Source: Pyrenula massariospora
Taxonomy: Eukaryota; Ascomycota; Eurotiomycetes; Pyrenulales; Pyrenulaceae
Direction: 5' to 3'
Length of the DNA stretch: 64,000 bases
NCBI GenBank assembly: GCA_021030905.1
Contig: JAGFMI010000006.1
Location: 1,860,001-1,924,000 of the forward strand
Shown here: positions 21,155-32,851 of the stretch, one piece after another
Layout: every line of letters begins with the position of its first letter
How positions within the stretch are numbered: the stretch's first letter is position 1
Notes under the pieces: generated by a model
The model's database searches: none
The model's input: the letters and a program-made list of their open reading frames with translations, nothing else
Told to the model about the DNA's origin: nothing
Made by a program: the position numbers and the translations under genes

Positions 21155-24100
21155 TGCTAACGAATGTGCAAGACACCGACATGGTGTGAGGGGTAGCTTT
21201 GACATGATCTTAATTGGAAATACGATGGTTTTGGAATGCTCGTGGTATCCCTGCTAGACCACTCGCATCGGAGAGATCAGCAGCATTACTAGAAAATTAG
21301 TAAATTATTTAATACGCAAATCTAATGCTAAAACGCCTTCAAATACTCTCGCAGCACCTCGAGTAGCTTCTCTGTAGGTCGGAATCTATAAAACCCGAAA
21401 TCAACATACAGTCTTGCTCCAGGTATCTCACAGTACCAACTTTCTCTATCAGATGATTCCCAATATGCAAGCCTCCGGAGAGACCTTCACTACTGACTAG
21501 ATCGATGCCTTCAGAAACGGCAAGTTATGGACGCATTATACCAACCCGGTTTCACAACTCCAGTAGCCATGGACACTCACCAGAATACCTACCCTAGCAC
21601 CATAGACAGTAGCAGCTCCGTCGGCTCCTTTCCAGTATCTTCCTGTCCTACCACATTATCGAACATACCCCTCTTTGAGCGCTATCCATATTCATGTCTC
21701 TTTCAACTTCGCAGGACTAAATTACCGCACTGTCAAGTTTCGCCGCATTAGGCCGCAGGATGCGGTGGCGCACTACCGCGGGTTCTCAGAGAACAGGAGC
21801 CGGGCGGAGTAGTATATAGGTTCTGGTTTTGGTGCCAACGGAAGCTGTCTTGATGAAAGGCCTGATGGGAGGAGAATAAAGGATTAGTAGTGAGTCCGGC
21901 TCACGCAAGTGAGGGTGAGTATAAAGCGGTATCACTTTAGCGCTCGAAATACCCAAGCTCGGGCAGTTCAACGTTCTGTTCGCTCTTGCTCTTGCTACGA
22001 GCTGTGCTGATCAACAAATTTTGTCTTTTCCTTCAGGTCATGCTATCGATCAAAACGTTCTCGTGGTTGTTGCTTGCACGTGAGTATCTTCAGGCGAAAG
22101 GTTATGAGACGTGTGAGCCTTGTTCGTATCTTGCTCTACTCGTTTCTCCTAGTATCCTTATTTCGGTTGCACTTTTCGTATACTTGGCCTCATTCGAGCC
22201 AATTAGGGTCTCTTCGACCGATTTGGCTACAACTCTGTTATATTTCACCACCAAATCGCGTATCAATGCTGGTGGATAGAATGCGTAAGGTTGTGTTGAA
22301 TGAGGTGGCAATTGACCCCTTTGGGATTCAGTAGGGGCAGGAATCGTATCATCTAGTATTGTTCCTGAAAGCATCAACTCTAGGTGAGAAGCAATTTGAA
22401 ATCCTTTCTGTTCAATCCTGTACCAGCTCCGTTCCTGGGTAGGTTTATGCGGAAGCGTCTGACCAGATCATGTTGAAAAGAATGATTAGCTACGGCGACA
22501 GCAGTGGAGCAGGGGTTACTGGGTGCACAGTCGTCCTACTAGCATTTAACAAATCTCCTTCCAGATCCTAGTTCTCGAAACTAATTTTGTCCCGGGACTG
22601 GCTCCCTCACATTTCGCGCCTAGTGCGAGGGGCACTCGTCAAACCCGTCTACACCGATGATTTCAGCACCTTGTCGTAAAGCATTCCGCTTCCAAACACC
22701 CTTCTAGCAAGAACATCAAATCGTCGATTCAAAACATCAGCAATGAGTCTCCCTTCCCAGACGCCCTTCCAAATTTTGATGATAGCATCGACAGCTCCAT
22801 TGGAGACGTTAGCGACACGATGGAGAAGATTTATAATTCATCGTGCTCGGTACTCTCGTTCGAACTGTAGGATATAGTCGATATTCAGGTGTTGGGAATC
22901 GAGGATTGTATGACTAAGCAGACTCAACGAACCCGACCGCGTCGTGTAGACTTCGGCGACCTTCCCAAGAAGAAGAAATACGACGGCGTCGCTACCTGTA
23001 TGTAAAATACCTGGTGATACATCCCAAAGCTCTTTCACGGGTTACATCCCCGTCTTCGTCGCGCCAAACGAGCGTTCTTCCCCGCCATTTCGTCTCCCCG
23101 CCCAGATATTTGCTGTCAAAGACTCTTGCAATGGCGAGCTTCGGAAGGCATTTGAGCATTCGACTACAAACATACCATTAACACTCATGCGGAGGCCGGA
23201 TCAATATCACACAGGCAATTATCGCCAGTGAAAAACGAGATGATGGTTTAGGGACGGTGCAGGTCGCGTACCTTGTCCGCCCGGCACGGGCAACCAGGGC
23301 GATATCTATGACATCGTCTTCACTTGTGTACCGAAATGAACTCCTAGTGGATACTTCAATCTTGCTGTGTCATTGGCTAGTAACGAGTGCGACACATGCG
23401 AGGATATCTTGCACAGCACGTGGAAACAATGTCCCGCTCCTTGATAATGCTTTCTTTCTTCCGGTTATAAGCTTATGATGAGTTCAGACAACAGTCAGGG
23501 ACGTAGTTGAGTAATGACTGCACGCTACTTGATCGGTAGTGTCAGAATAGAATATCAGGCGCTAAGCGGAGCACGAAGGTACCGTAAAGGAAATTTGGAG
23601 TAACCATATCATTTGGTCGGACATCCAAATATCAATGACTTCGAGGAAGACTTGTAGGCGAGAATGGATTCGTGAGTAATGACTAGGATTTTATGCAAGT
23701 CAGCAGTAGCTCCTTCGTGCGCATAGAACGCATAAGTCAGACTTGAGCAGGAAAGCAATCTGCCAGGATGAGAAAAAGACCCTGATGTGCGCCAAGATCA
23801 ACTTCTCCTTCGCGACCCTCGGCTTGATCACTTATAGCCTAACCGTGACTACGACATGAGAGCAGGACAGACAGTCCATGCGGGGAACTGATCATGATCG
23901 TGATCGTGGTATCAGGCTACATATCTGTAGGAAGGGCAGCCGGAGGAAAAATCCCCATCCACTCTAGACTAACCCGCTCAGGAAGCTGCGCATCAGCTCC
24001 GCTCTAAGACGTCCTCTCAAGGCGAACATGCGCGCCATTCGCGACTTTTTGCGCAGGTATCTACAGAGTGCAGAGATGTGGCTGCAATAGCAAATCCAAT

Positions 24101-25380
24101 AGCTGCCGATCATTGGACGGTCCTAAATCAGGACGCTCTCCAGAGACGAGCTGACCCCTCGTTACACTCCAGGTCAATAATATCACGCACAAGTGTCAGT
24201 CGGCTATAGTGTCCAATTCTCAACTTATCGACGACCAAAAAAGAGATCGGAGATTGTCAGCAAGCTTGCTGATCGTTGAGTTCAAGGCTGAAGAAGGGGC
24301 TGCCGGTGGGGTCCTCCAGACCAGGAGGGGCCTTTGGGTGCTCGAAGTATTTATAATCGAACTTTATTCACGCTCCATAAATGAAAGAGATTGATAAAAA
24401 ATTGTCTGCCCCCAAGCCTCCGAGACAAGTGCGCTCTGTGAAACATTTTTAAAGTTACTTCACTCTTTAAGTTTCTTGCATTCTCAACAACCTTCAATGG
24501 CAAGCAGTCGAATTTGCGGGACTCGATGCTGTTTGACAAATTCAAGAAATGACATCAACTAGCCTACTTTAAAGCATACATTCCGGTACAGGCGGGAAGG
24601 TCCTCCCATTTCTGTGGATGTCATGTAGCATCGGATATGGCTTCTGAGCAAATGAATGGCAGACCTCTTTGTCAGCACTATGACCGCAGCTAGATTCGTT
24701 AATGCCACAAAAAGCGGCGCCGGAATAAGCAGCTTGCCCCGACCTAGATTCTGGAAGCAAAAAGCAATGAACGTTCATTTGACGGTTGTGCAATTTTCCG
24801 CTGTTCCAACAAGGCAGATTTTAGGCAACAAATATTGGTATCCATGAAATGCCTGTTGTTTGCTGATGACCCTACATTTTCTTGGTTTGGTTGTGAAGCA
24901 GCAACCAGGAAGAAGTATTGATGACTCCCATAATCAAGCCTTAAAGGATCTCACAGACGGGACGCCTTAGGGGTCTAGCACACTCGCCTAGCCGACGGTT
25001 CCCACTCTCACCCTTTGCCCAGTTTTTCGTCACGGTTCAAAGCTTGTCGATGCTACGCAATTATAAGCCGCGACATGGCTGAGCAAGGCTCTCACTGCCT
25101 CTTTGCCTATCTTTGGATTGTGTCAAATCCCGCAGCCTCGTGTGGGTTTTCTCCTTTCCGCATGCTCTTTGGGCAACACTCAGCCACCACATTTGAACAT
25201 CACAAGGCGCATTTCATCTCCAAATCACACGCGATACAGTTACCGATTGAAGACTCGATAAAATGCAAGCACCCTAATCCATTTGGCCCGCACATTAGAT
25301 ACTCCTCTATCTGATCAAGTCGCTCATGGATAAATGCGGACAGTGCAGTCGATGTTCTTTCAACGCCTCTATCGCCCGAT
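21155..25380. other. 4.2 kb gene desert with one possible degraded gene
   Basis: No intact gene is seen. At about 22560-23040 both strands carry unusually long, coding-like frames broken by stops (see findings). At about 23250-23440 a plus-strand frame rich in Cys and Gly is interrupted once and may be a relic. No transposase, reverse transcriptase motif or long direct repeat was recognised. Confidence 0.4.
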
Positions 25381-26945
25381 ATGCCGTCGAGTCTTCCGCC
25401 GTCAAGTAGCTCAAGTCGAGTGGTACAAGACGATCCAATGGTTGATAGGCAAGGAGATGACAATATTGAGCGGGAAACAGCAAAATTGCGTGCACACTTT
25501 GAGGAGAAGATGACGAACAAAACACCAGGTCATCGCAGAGTGGCAGTTCTTATTCTTTACTGGGATCCTAGTAATGGAACTGTTCTTGATGTCTCAGATG
25601 AGGTACAAGTGCACCAGAGATTGAGATCTTACGCTAACAATTCTTTCAGGTCGAAGAATTGCACAGCACTTTTGAAACCACGTATGGTTTCAATGTTTAT
25701 GAAGGCAAACTTACCATGACCCCCGGTAAAGCTAGAGATAGCATCAATTTCCATATGGCGCATTTCATGTACAAAGAGAATTACGAAGATACTTTGCTAA
25801 TCATTTATTATGCTGGGCACGGCGGCCTCGCCATGGGCACAACCGACGGTCTGAAACTTACTGGGTAAGCTTTCCTGGCAGAGTCACGTTATAGAAAGCT
25901 TACGAGAACTGATCACTTCGACGACAGTGCCCAGTCTTTGACAGCCGATAGTGGGAAGGATATTGTTTGGGATAAAGCTGAGGCGCTGCTCGAGGGCGCG
26001 AAGGCTGATATGCTTCTAATCTTTGATTGTTGCCACGCGGCCCGTGCTGGAAATCGGAAGCGGAGAGGTTCATTCTCCAGCAGAATCTATGAAGTGCTGG
26101 CTGCCTGTCAAGCTGACGAAATGACTCCTGGCCCTGGCGACAATTCCTTTACTGCTGCATTGATCTGGGCTCTACAAGAGCTTGCACAGCCCCCCAGAGT
26201 GTTTACGACTTCACAGCTCTATGACATGATTCTCAACTCCCCAAAATACAAGTCACGGAGTGGCTCAGAAGACGATTATAGCTCAAACCATCCATATTGG
26301 TCGGAGAAGGGGTTAGTATCAATGAACCTTTACCCGTGCTTACAGACTAATGTCGAGGACAGAGGCTATCACTCCTTACACAGGCTCAAGATTACACCTA
26401 AATCCGTACAAGATCAACAACTAGCTGAGCCAGTCTCCCAGTCCCAGCCAACAAAATTTGAGATGCATATCCAGCTACTGTCCACTGAAATTCCAAGCGT
26501 CGAGGACATTTCGAAACTCTGCCATAAGCTCAAGGATGTTCTACATCCAGATGATCCAGGCTCCACTTTTCATCAAGCTCTCTGGAGAGATCTTGCTCCA
26601 GCATCAGCCCAGAGACAGCATATCTCACACGTTGCGGAGATTTTTTCTTTGAAATTAAAGCAAAAAAAGCTGCAAAGCCGGATCGATCGAATTACAGAAG
26701 GCAGTTCTGGAGCTTCAGAAGTACCAATGTCGGCACTATCACAGGATAATATCATGTCTCGTGACCCCCAAGCTCAAGTAATACGTCGAACGTCCACCAC
26801 AGCATCATTCTCTACGAAGGCCGGTCCGGAGGGGCAGCCTACTGCTTTCCAAGGCCAAATCTTAGAAAGGCTCGGCCTGGTGGTCCCAGTGATTGGTTTG
26901 ATCCTCCTAGGCTACCTTTGGGGGGGGAAGCAGAAATCTGCCTAG
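25381..26945 (+). CDS. caspase-like (peptidase C14) protein with C-terminal membrane anchor
   Basis: Three exons, 25381-25602, 25650-25864 and 25928-26945, give 484 residues. Introns are 47 nt (branch GCTAAC, acceptor TTTCAG) and 63 nt. The N-terminal 60 residues are Ser/Pro-rich and then charged. The caspase-like fold runs from about 50 to 270. The catalytic His sits in YYAGHGG (about His131) and the catalytic Cys in FDCCHAA (about Cys181), so both members of the dyad are present. The middle region (about 300-430) is polar and probably helical. The last 27 residues form one hydrophobic segment followed by a short basic tail (KQKSA), the arrangement of a tail-anchored protein. C14 members cleave after Arg/Lys (metacaspases) or Asp. 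A role in regulated cell death is an inference. Two co-oriented genes follow. Confidence 0.85.
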
Positions 26946-27406
26946 GAGTTGAGCAGTATTTGATGCAGCGGGCGAGTTGCCTTTCTGTCTAATTACAGCC
27001 ATTCTGTTTGGCGGCATGCTGCTTCATAATTCACCTTGATTGCCTTTCTGCATAATTAGAACTGTGATAGGGTGATAAATGACTGCACGCGGACGATTTT
27101 GTTGGTCTTATCTGTTCCCGGCTATGAAATGATTCGCTGAAGCTCAGCGCCTCCCCGTTTCACAGATGCCTGAGTGGCTTCTGTGAGGGTGTAGTGGGTG
27201 CCTTCCGGAGAGACTCCACTTCAGCTCTGGATTACGAGCTGCTTGTAAGACACGACGATCACAGCCTAGTCAGAAGGAAACCAAATAGTTCTCCACTTAC
27301 ATCTGCCATCCTTCAGATTCTGCCTTGGACTGGCATCAGGACACACTATAAGAAGCCACCGACCAACACAAAAACGTCTACGTGCATATCAAGCCTTCTA
27401 AAGACC
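26946..27406. other. intergenic, promoter of the small downstream gene
   Basis: 461 bp between two plus-strand genes. The sequence GATTGCCTTTCTGCATAATTA near 27040 partly echoes GTTGCCTTTCTGTCTAATTA near 26980, a short imperfect direct repeat. No other element is recognised. Confidence 0.4.
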
Positions 27407-27903
27407 ATGTCGCAGACGCATTATCGTGTACGTTTGAACATATAGAACATGCTTGAAGCGAACAGTTGTACTGATCTGCGACGCAGCCTAACGATCATCA
27501 ATACAGATCAGATGTGGTCAAAAAAGGAGGCGAAGTGAGTGTTCCAGTTGTCTGAGCTATACACGTTAGAAATATCCGCATATGCGTACTGACTACTAGC
27601 ACTCAGAGGAGGCCAGTGCAAGTAGCAGATAAAGAAGATGTGGTGACGGTCCAGGATAAAGATGACATGGTTCGGTGCAAAGTTACGGAAGTGACATGGT
27701 CGGATAGTAAAAAGGATTGGGAGTACAAGCTCGTTTACACGGAGGACAACAAACCCTACAGATCAGGAAGATGGATCAAGCAGGGCAAGGGAAAGATTAT
27801 ACTAGCAGTGCCTGGACCAAATGATTCGCTTAGCCAAACTCAGCAGGAAGGACCAGCGGCGCCTGGACAGAACGATTCACCTGGCGAAACTCAGCAGAAA
27901 TGA
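27407..27903 (+). CDS. small basic/acidic protein with a tudor/SH3-like beta-barrel look, 113 aa
   Basis: A three-exon model, 27407-27425, 27507-27534 and 27609-27903, is in frame throughout (342 nt). The core (about residues 20-75) has alternating valines and charged residues (VVTVQDKDDMV, KVTEVTWSD), then WEYKLVY and YRSGRWIKQGK. Such W-Y-K-L and G-x-W patterns occur in small fungal tudor/SH3-like proteins. The C-terminal tail is an imperfect tandem repeat (PGPNDSLSQTQQ / PGQNDSPGETQQ). The first donor (GTGTAC) is weaker than an overlapping GTACGT site; it was chosen because it keeps the frame. A start at the ATG inside exon 2 (27511-27513) is possible. No precise family can be named. It lies between the caspase-like and DUF6594 genes on the same strand. 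Confidence 0.6.
27811..27900 (+). repeat. imperfect tandem duplication in the tail of the small tudor-like gene
   Basis: Two adjacent units of about 48 nt share GCCTGGAC, then AACGATTC/AATGATTC, and AAACTCAGCAG with scattered substitutions. They encode the repeated PGxNDSxxxTQQ tail. Confidence 0.65.
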
Positions 27904-28296
27904 CCATCACAGCCTCGTGTGTAGAATAGTCGTTTATCGATGCGTTATCTCCAAAGCCGCGATGATTCTATTGGAAAATCCTGAGCGGGGAAATGCGCGC
28001 AACTCTCCTCATTCTACTTGTCACGCCAGAAGCTGCATGTAGAGCTGACAATCGACCGTTGAGTGATTTCTGAGGACCAAATCCCGATCTTCATCGTGCA
28101 GCTAGAGAATCTTTGATCAATGATAAGCGTAAAACGAGTTCCCCCAATCTCTGGCAGAGGATAAGGCTTCGAGATTTCAGCTCTCCTACATGGACCGCTC
28201 CGTCTCGAACCTGACATTTAGCAATATCACTTGTGTCGTGTGGGCAGCTACGGAAGTTGGCTTTTTAGCTTGCAATCTGCACCTAACCTCTGCAAC
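27904..28296. other. intergenic, nothing recognised
   Basis: 393 bp between co-oriented genes. It presumably holds the 3' UTR of the small gene and the promoter of the DUF6594 gene. The frame of the latter is open back to 28231, but 28297 is the first ATG in a good context (AACATGA). Confidence 0.4.
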
Positions 28297-29845
28297 ATGA
28301 ACTCAAGGAGTCCTCAAGACTTAGAAAAAGGCCAAAGGGGCTCAGAAAATGTGGAGAGCCTTCCAGAAAGTCCTCTCTCAGAAAGCAGCTCGCAGACCAA
28401 GGCATCTGCTCGGACCAGCACTTCAATCCGGCAACTTTGTCGATTTCCCTGCTCTTCTAGGAGACTAAAGATGGCTAACTTGCTTGTAGTACCGTCTTTG
28501 ACACCAGTAACACAATGCATGCCTCGTCTATTCGGCCGAAACAATGCTGCATCTTCGGATGACGATTCAGATGAGGATGAACCCGACTACAGCGTTCGCC
28601 CAAGTATATTAGCTTTAGCATCGAAAGCCACTCGCTAATTGATTTCCAAGTTCACCTAGCCCCAACCGGGTATCCCAAGCTCGCCACTTTCTTGGATAGT
28701 GAAGATCAGTTCTCGATGTACAGACGGTTCGGATACTTGGCTTCGAGGCTCATTCTTGAGAAGCAGGATGATCTTCGTCAATTAGAGGAAGACCTCGACC
28801 GTGCGGACAGAAAACAAGGGAAGACTCGTTCACGTAGACTTCAGACAAGAGCGCGTTTTGAAGGTCATGAACCTACTCAGCAACAGAAATTACTTAAGAA
28901 TATCGAAGGAACTTTTCTCGAGTATTGTATAGAGCCCTTATCCTTAAACTCGTCAAAGACCTGCGAGGGCAATCAAGCTAACTGTCCGATCAGGCAACAT
29001 ACTCCGAAATGCCCGAGAAGTCGCAGGTTTCAACAAACCGACGACTCGCGAATGGAAGGCAGTGCAGAACTGGCTGGACAACGTTAAACCCTTGTTTCCG
29101 GAACAGCAGACTTTTACCGACTGCAAAGAAGATCTTATTACTTTGAGGAGTGGTCGTGAACACGCTTGGCTAGACGGAGCGGTGGAGTGGCTCATACGTA
29201 AACTCCGATGTCGTCTCATTACCGTAAGTAGTTCCTATACATTTCTGCCACGTCTCATGACATGCTCACAAGCTCTTCAAAGTGGCTCTTTCAATCAAAG
29301 GTACATTCAACTCGCGTATTATTACACAACCCATCAATGTTCAACGAGGTTCATCTTCGATTATTTAAAAACTGAAACGCTTCAACATATAGGAAACAAG
29401 AGCGAAGTCCAACGGAGAAAATGGAGAGCGCTTGGTCACCCAGTCAAGAGTCGAATTTGCAGCAAACATGCTCCTCACTCTGATGATACTCGCTCTGCTC
29501 ATAGTCCCAATCTATTTTCTCTTCTACTTAACCAATCGAGAGAATCAAACAGCTCTGAAGGTAACCAACGCAGACAAAGACAATCAATCCACATCGACGG
29601 TCCGACCGATGTGGGATAGAATCGACGCTGCTTGCATTTTGATTCTCTTAGTCAGCACGCTTGCTTTCAGCGCAACAGTTACCCTTTTCACTAGCGCTCG
29701 GAGACAAGAGATCATTGGCGCAAGCGCCGCGTATGCTCATCACCCGTCCTTACTTTGAAACCTCGTTGCTGACACTCAAGTACGCAGGTACTGTGCAATA
29801 TTAGTCGTTTTTATTGGCAACATCGCCACTGGCTCCGGAGTCTAG
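28297..29845 (+). CDS. DUF6594-type fungal membrane protein
   Basis: Exons 28297-28603, 28651-28926, 28994-29223, a possible 9-nt exon at 29273-29281, 29393-29730 and 29788-29845. The N-terminus is about 100 residues, Ser/Glu-rich, with an acidic cluster (SSDDDSDEDEPD). Then follow the DUF6594 landmarks: GYPKLATFL, MYRRFGYLASR, a helical LEKQDDLRQLEEDLD segment, FNKPTTREW, and EDLITLRSGREHAWLDG. Three C-terminal membrane segments follow: MLLTLMILALLIVPIYFLF, a second in ACILILLVSTLAFSATVTLF, and YCAILVVFIGN in the last exon. The intron 28927-28993 is supported by a GCTAAC branch point and rescues the domain frame. The junction between 29223 and 29393 is ambiguous. The family has no known biochemical function; it is common in Pezizomycotina and often lies near HET or NLR-like genes. 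Confidence 0.8.
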
Positions 29846-31096
29846 GCTTCTTCTAGCTTTCCGACTTCATCTTATACATTCGACTCATCGGAATACCTCA
29901 GTCTTCATTACAGGAGATAAGATACGTGGCATCTCTGCCATCTGCTTTGATGCAGATGATCGGATGTGCATTCGTGTCTAACCCTGTATATCACAAGCCT
30001 ACTTGCCATCGCTGGCCTAACGCCGGACCTACGTGAGACGATTTCTTTACAGTACTACAAGGGGTAACCATTGCAGGCGCGACCAGATTGGAGGAGACTT
30101 AACCGGCGGAAACTTGCCTTCGGAGTTTTGGAGCCATCACGTTCTAAGTCATGGATGTTCTGAGTAATGATTTGACGGCCCTTATGTAACTTTGAAATGC
30201 TGGTAGCAACAATATTAATTGCTTTCTCGTCGGGTTAGAGGCACACAACTTTCTACAACAACCAGCCAAACCCACAATGAGCCATGAGATAGAATAAATA
30301 ATGAAGAATGACAACCAGATCCGGTGCTACAAAATCTCAACGATGTCCCCTACTGAATTATTGGTTTCGAAGTTGCCAGAAAGCAAAGTCGGCACTAAGA
30401 GTAGTCGACATCAATTAGGCAGTAGGAGGAGCTACGGTATTTGCGCTTGTGATGATGGTGACAGAGGTGGTTGTCCAATCGTAGAGCATTCGTAGCTTGA
30501 TATATTTAAGTGGCATGGGACTGCAGACCAGAGTCATTATTGATCTTAGGTACGCGATCGTTCGCAATGATCATTGCATGCATGCAACTTAGAAGACCGG
30601 CTAGTCGAAAACTAACACTATCCTGTCATGAAATTTACGTTAATGATTACGTACGTAATTAACCACAAGGGTAAATTTATCATATAGTACTCCATTTTAA
30701 TTAGTCTTCACTTCTACCTCGGAGAGTGCAAACAACAACATTCGCAGGCTACATTGGCGCTAGAGCGCACTTTTGGTGCGAAGCCAGCGGCGAGATATAG
30801 TAAAATTTCCGAACTTCAAATTTTAATATTTTTCTTTCACATAAAATTTCACATTTGCTATTATTATTCTGGTGCCTCACCCAATCTAGTTCGAGTCAAT
30901 AGGGTCTCCGTTACTGGTCAAAACATAAGTCTACTGGATTTTTAGAGTTTAGTGGCCAAGGCTCAAAACCAGGCGCAACAACAGCCGAGAAGTTCACCGT
31001 CATTTTGCAAAATGCAGCCTTACCCACTAAATCACAAGAGAACCCCATTGAAATGAAAACAAACAGATACTAAATGAAAGGCACACTGTTTCCCTG
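29846..31096. other. intergenic, AT-rich
   Basis: 1.25 kb tail-to-tail gap. It is clearly AT-richer than its surroundings (especially 30600-30870, with TTAATTA- and TTTTAATA-like runs). Short frames only; no mobile element could be named. Confidence 0.4.
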
Positions 31097-32851
31097 TCAT
31101 GCTCTTGACACACGAGGCCACCTAGACATATACTCAATATCATCAAGGACTCCCTTTCCTTGATTGCGGACGTAAAGTGCACTAGCGTCCACCGGTGGTG
31201 CGTAATCCCAGATGGCTGGGACACCCTTGGTCAGCGCACCGAATACAAAGCGCCGCCGGCGCTGCGACTCAAGAACCTCGGATGTGATTTTGTCAAAATC
31301 CCACCGCACGGCTGCCTCTTCCATGAATGACCCGATAATGGATGAAACGTCAGTCCTGACTACGTTGCTCCCGTCATTAGTCGTTTTTGAATGGTCCGGT
31401 GAAGCGTCCGGATTCAAATCGAAGGTACAGCCTTCTGGAGGTGTTGGTGGTAGCCCTTGCGAGGTCTTCCGTCCTACTTTCTTGATGGCATCAGCATGAG
31501 ATGGCAGTGTTCCAGCGTAGCCGGCGGCGAGATTGACCAGCTCCTGGGGGTCCTTCTCGACGTTGAACAGCTGGGGAGGGTCTAGAGGTGAATATACGAA
31601 CTTCCACGGTCCGCGGCGAATCATGACAAGGGGGCTTTGGGTGCCTTCGCCCATATACTCACCGAGGACCGTATCGGCTTTGAGACCTTTCTCGCCCGTG
31701 ATGTACGGTATGAGCGATATACCATCCATCTTAAGTCCAGCATTAATCGAGCCACCGATCATAGACACGAAAGTTGGCAAGAGGTCGATGGTCGACACGT
31801 TTTCCTTCACGCGTTTTGCCTGGTACTTTGCTGGAGCATGGACAATCATAGGTACCCGAGCCGCGCCTTCGTACCAGTTCATTTTGTACCACAAACCTCG
31901 TTCGCCGAGCATGTCACCATGGTCGCCCGTGAAGACGATAATTGTATTGTCAGCTAGGCTGCAGTCTTCGAGAACGCGCAAGAGCTGGCCTATCTTCGTA
32001 TCAACGTAGGTACAGGCTGAGAAATATGCTCGTCTTGCGTCACGGATCTTATCCTCCGGCATCCTTTTACCCCACAAGTCGATACATTTAAGAAGGCGCT
32101 TCGAATGAGGGTCTTGCTCATCTTGGGAAAATGCAGGTGTCTTGGGAAGTGGAATATCGACATTCTCATACATGTCCCAGTAGTCTCTCGTCATGTTGTA
32201 TGGATCATGTGGGTGTGTCATAGATACTGTAAGGGAGAATGGCTGGCTGTTTCGGAAGCGAACGTGATCATAGAGATACTGCGTGGACTTGTAAACAACC
32301 TCATCATCGTAGTCAAGCTGGTTGCTTCGCACGACTGGACCGGCATCGAGAACCGAAGACATGTTATGGAAGTAGTCGAGGCGGATTTCCTAATTCAGGC
32401 TTAGTATTTGAAGATGAATCTGGGCAAAGTGATTCACCGGCTCATCCCAATTGACGTACCAACCGTAGTCTCCAGGATAGATGTCGCTGGTCAGACGCTG
32501 CTCAAATCCATGTAGCTGGTCCGCTCCCACGAAGTGCATTTTACCCGCTAGAGCAGTATGGTAGCCTTCTCTTCGAAGGTAGTGTGCATATGTTGGGACG
32601 TCCGAACCCAACTCTGCAGCATTGTCGTAGCCGCCTATCTTAGAAGGTAACAGGCCAGATACCATTGTGAAGCGAGAAGGTGCACATAGTGGAGAGTTGC
32701 AGTATGCCGAATCAAAGACGACGCCCTCCTGGGCGAGCCGATCGAGATTTGGAGTCTTGATGACCGAATAGGGATTATACATCTTCAGCAAGGGTGCAGC
32801 CATTTGATCTGCCATAATGTACAGAATATTGGGGCGCTTTGGGTCCGCCAT
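31097..32851 (-). CDS. choline-sulfatase (type I sulfatase, alkaline-phosphatase superfamily)
   Basis: Exons 32851-32438 and 32389-31097 give 568 residues. The 48-nt intron has a TACTAAG branch point and TTAG acceptor. The start ATG 32851 precedes RPNILYIMADQM, the first metal-binding strand. The catalytic Cys, converted to formylglycine in active sulfatases, is Cys56 in LCAPSR. Further family marks are YDNAAE, GKMHFVG-DQLHGFE, DIYPGDYGW, SMTHPHDPY, FTGDHGDMLGERGLWYKM and the late metal/substrate region. The GYDNAAE and HGFEQRLTSDIYP signatures point to choline-sulfatase rather than arylsulfatase. It would hydrolyse choline-O-sulfate to choline and sulfate, giving both osmolyte turnover and a sulfur source. 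No signal peptide, so it is cytosolic. The permease gene upstream on the same strand could supply the substrate. The C-terminal 130 residues include a linker rich in Pro, Asp and Ser. Confidence 0.9.
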
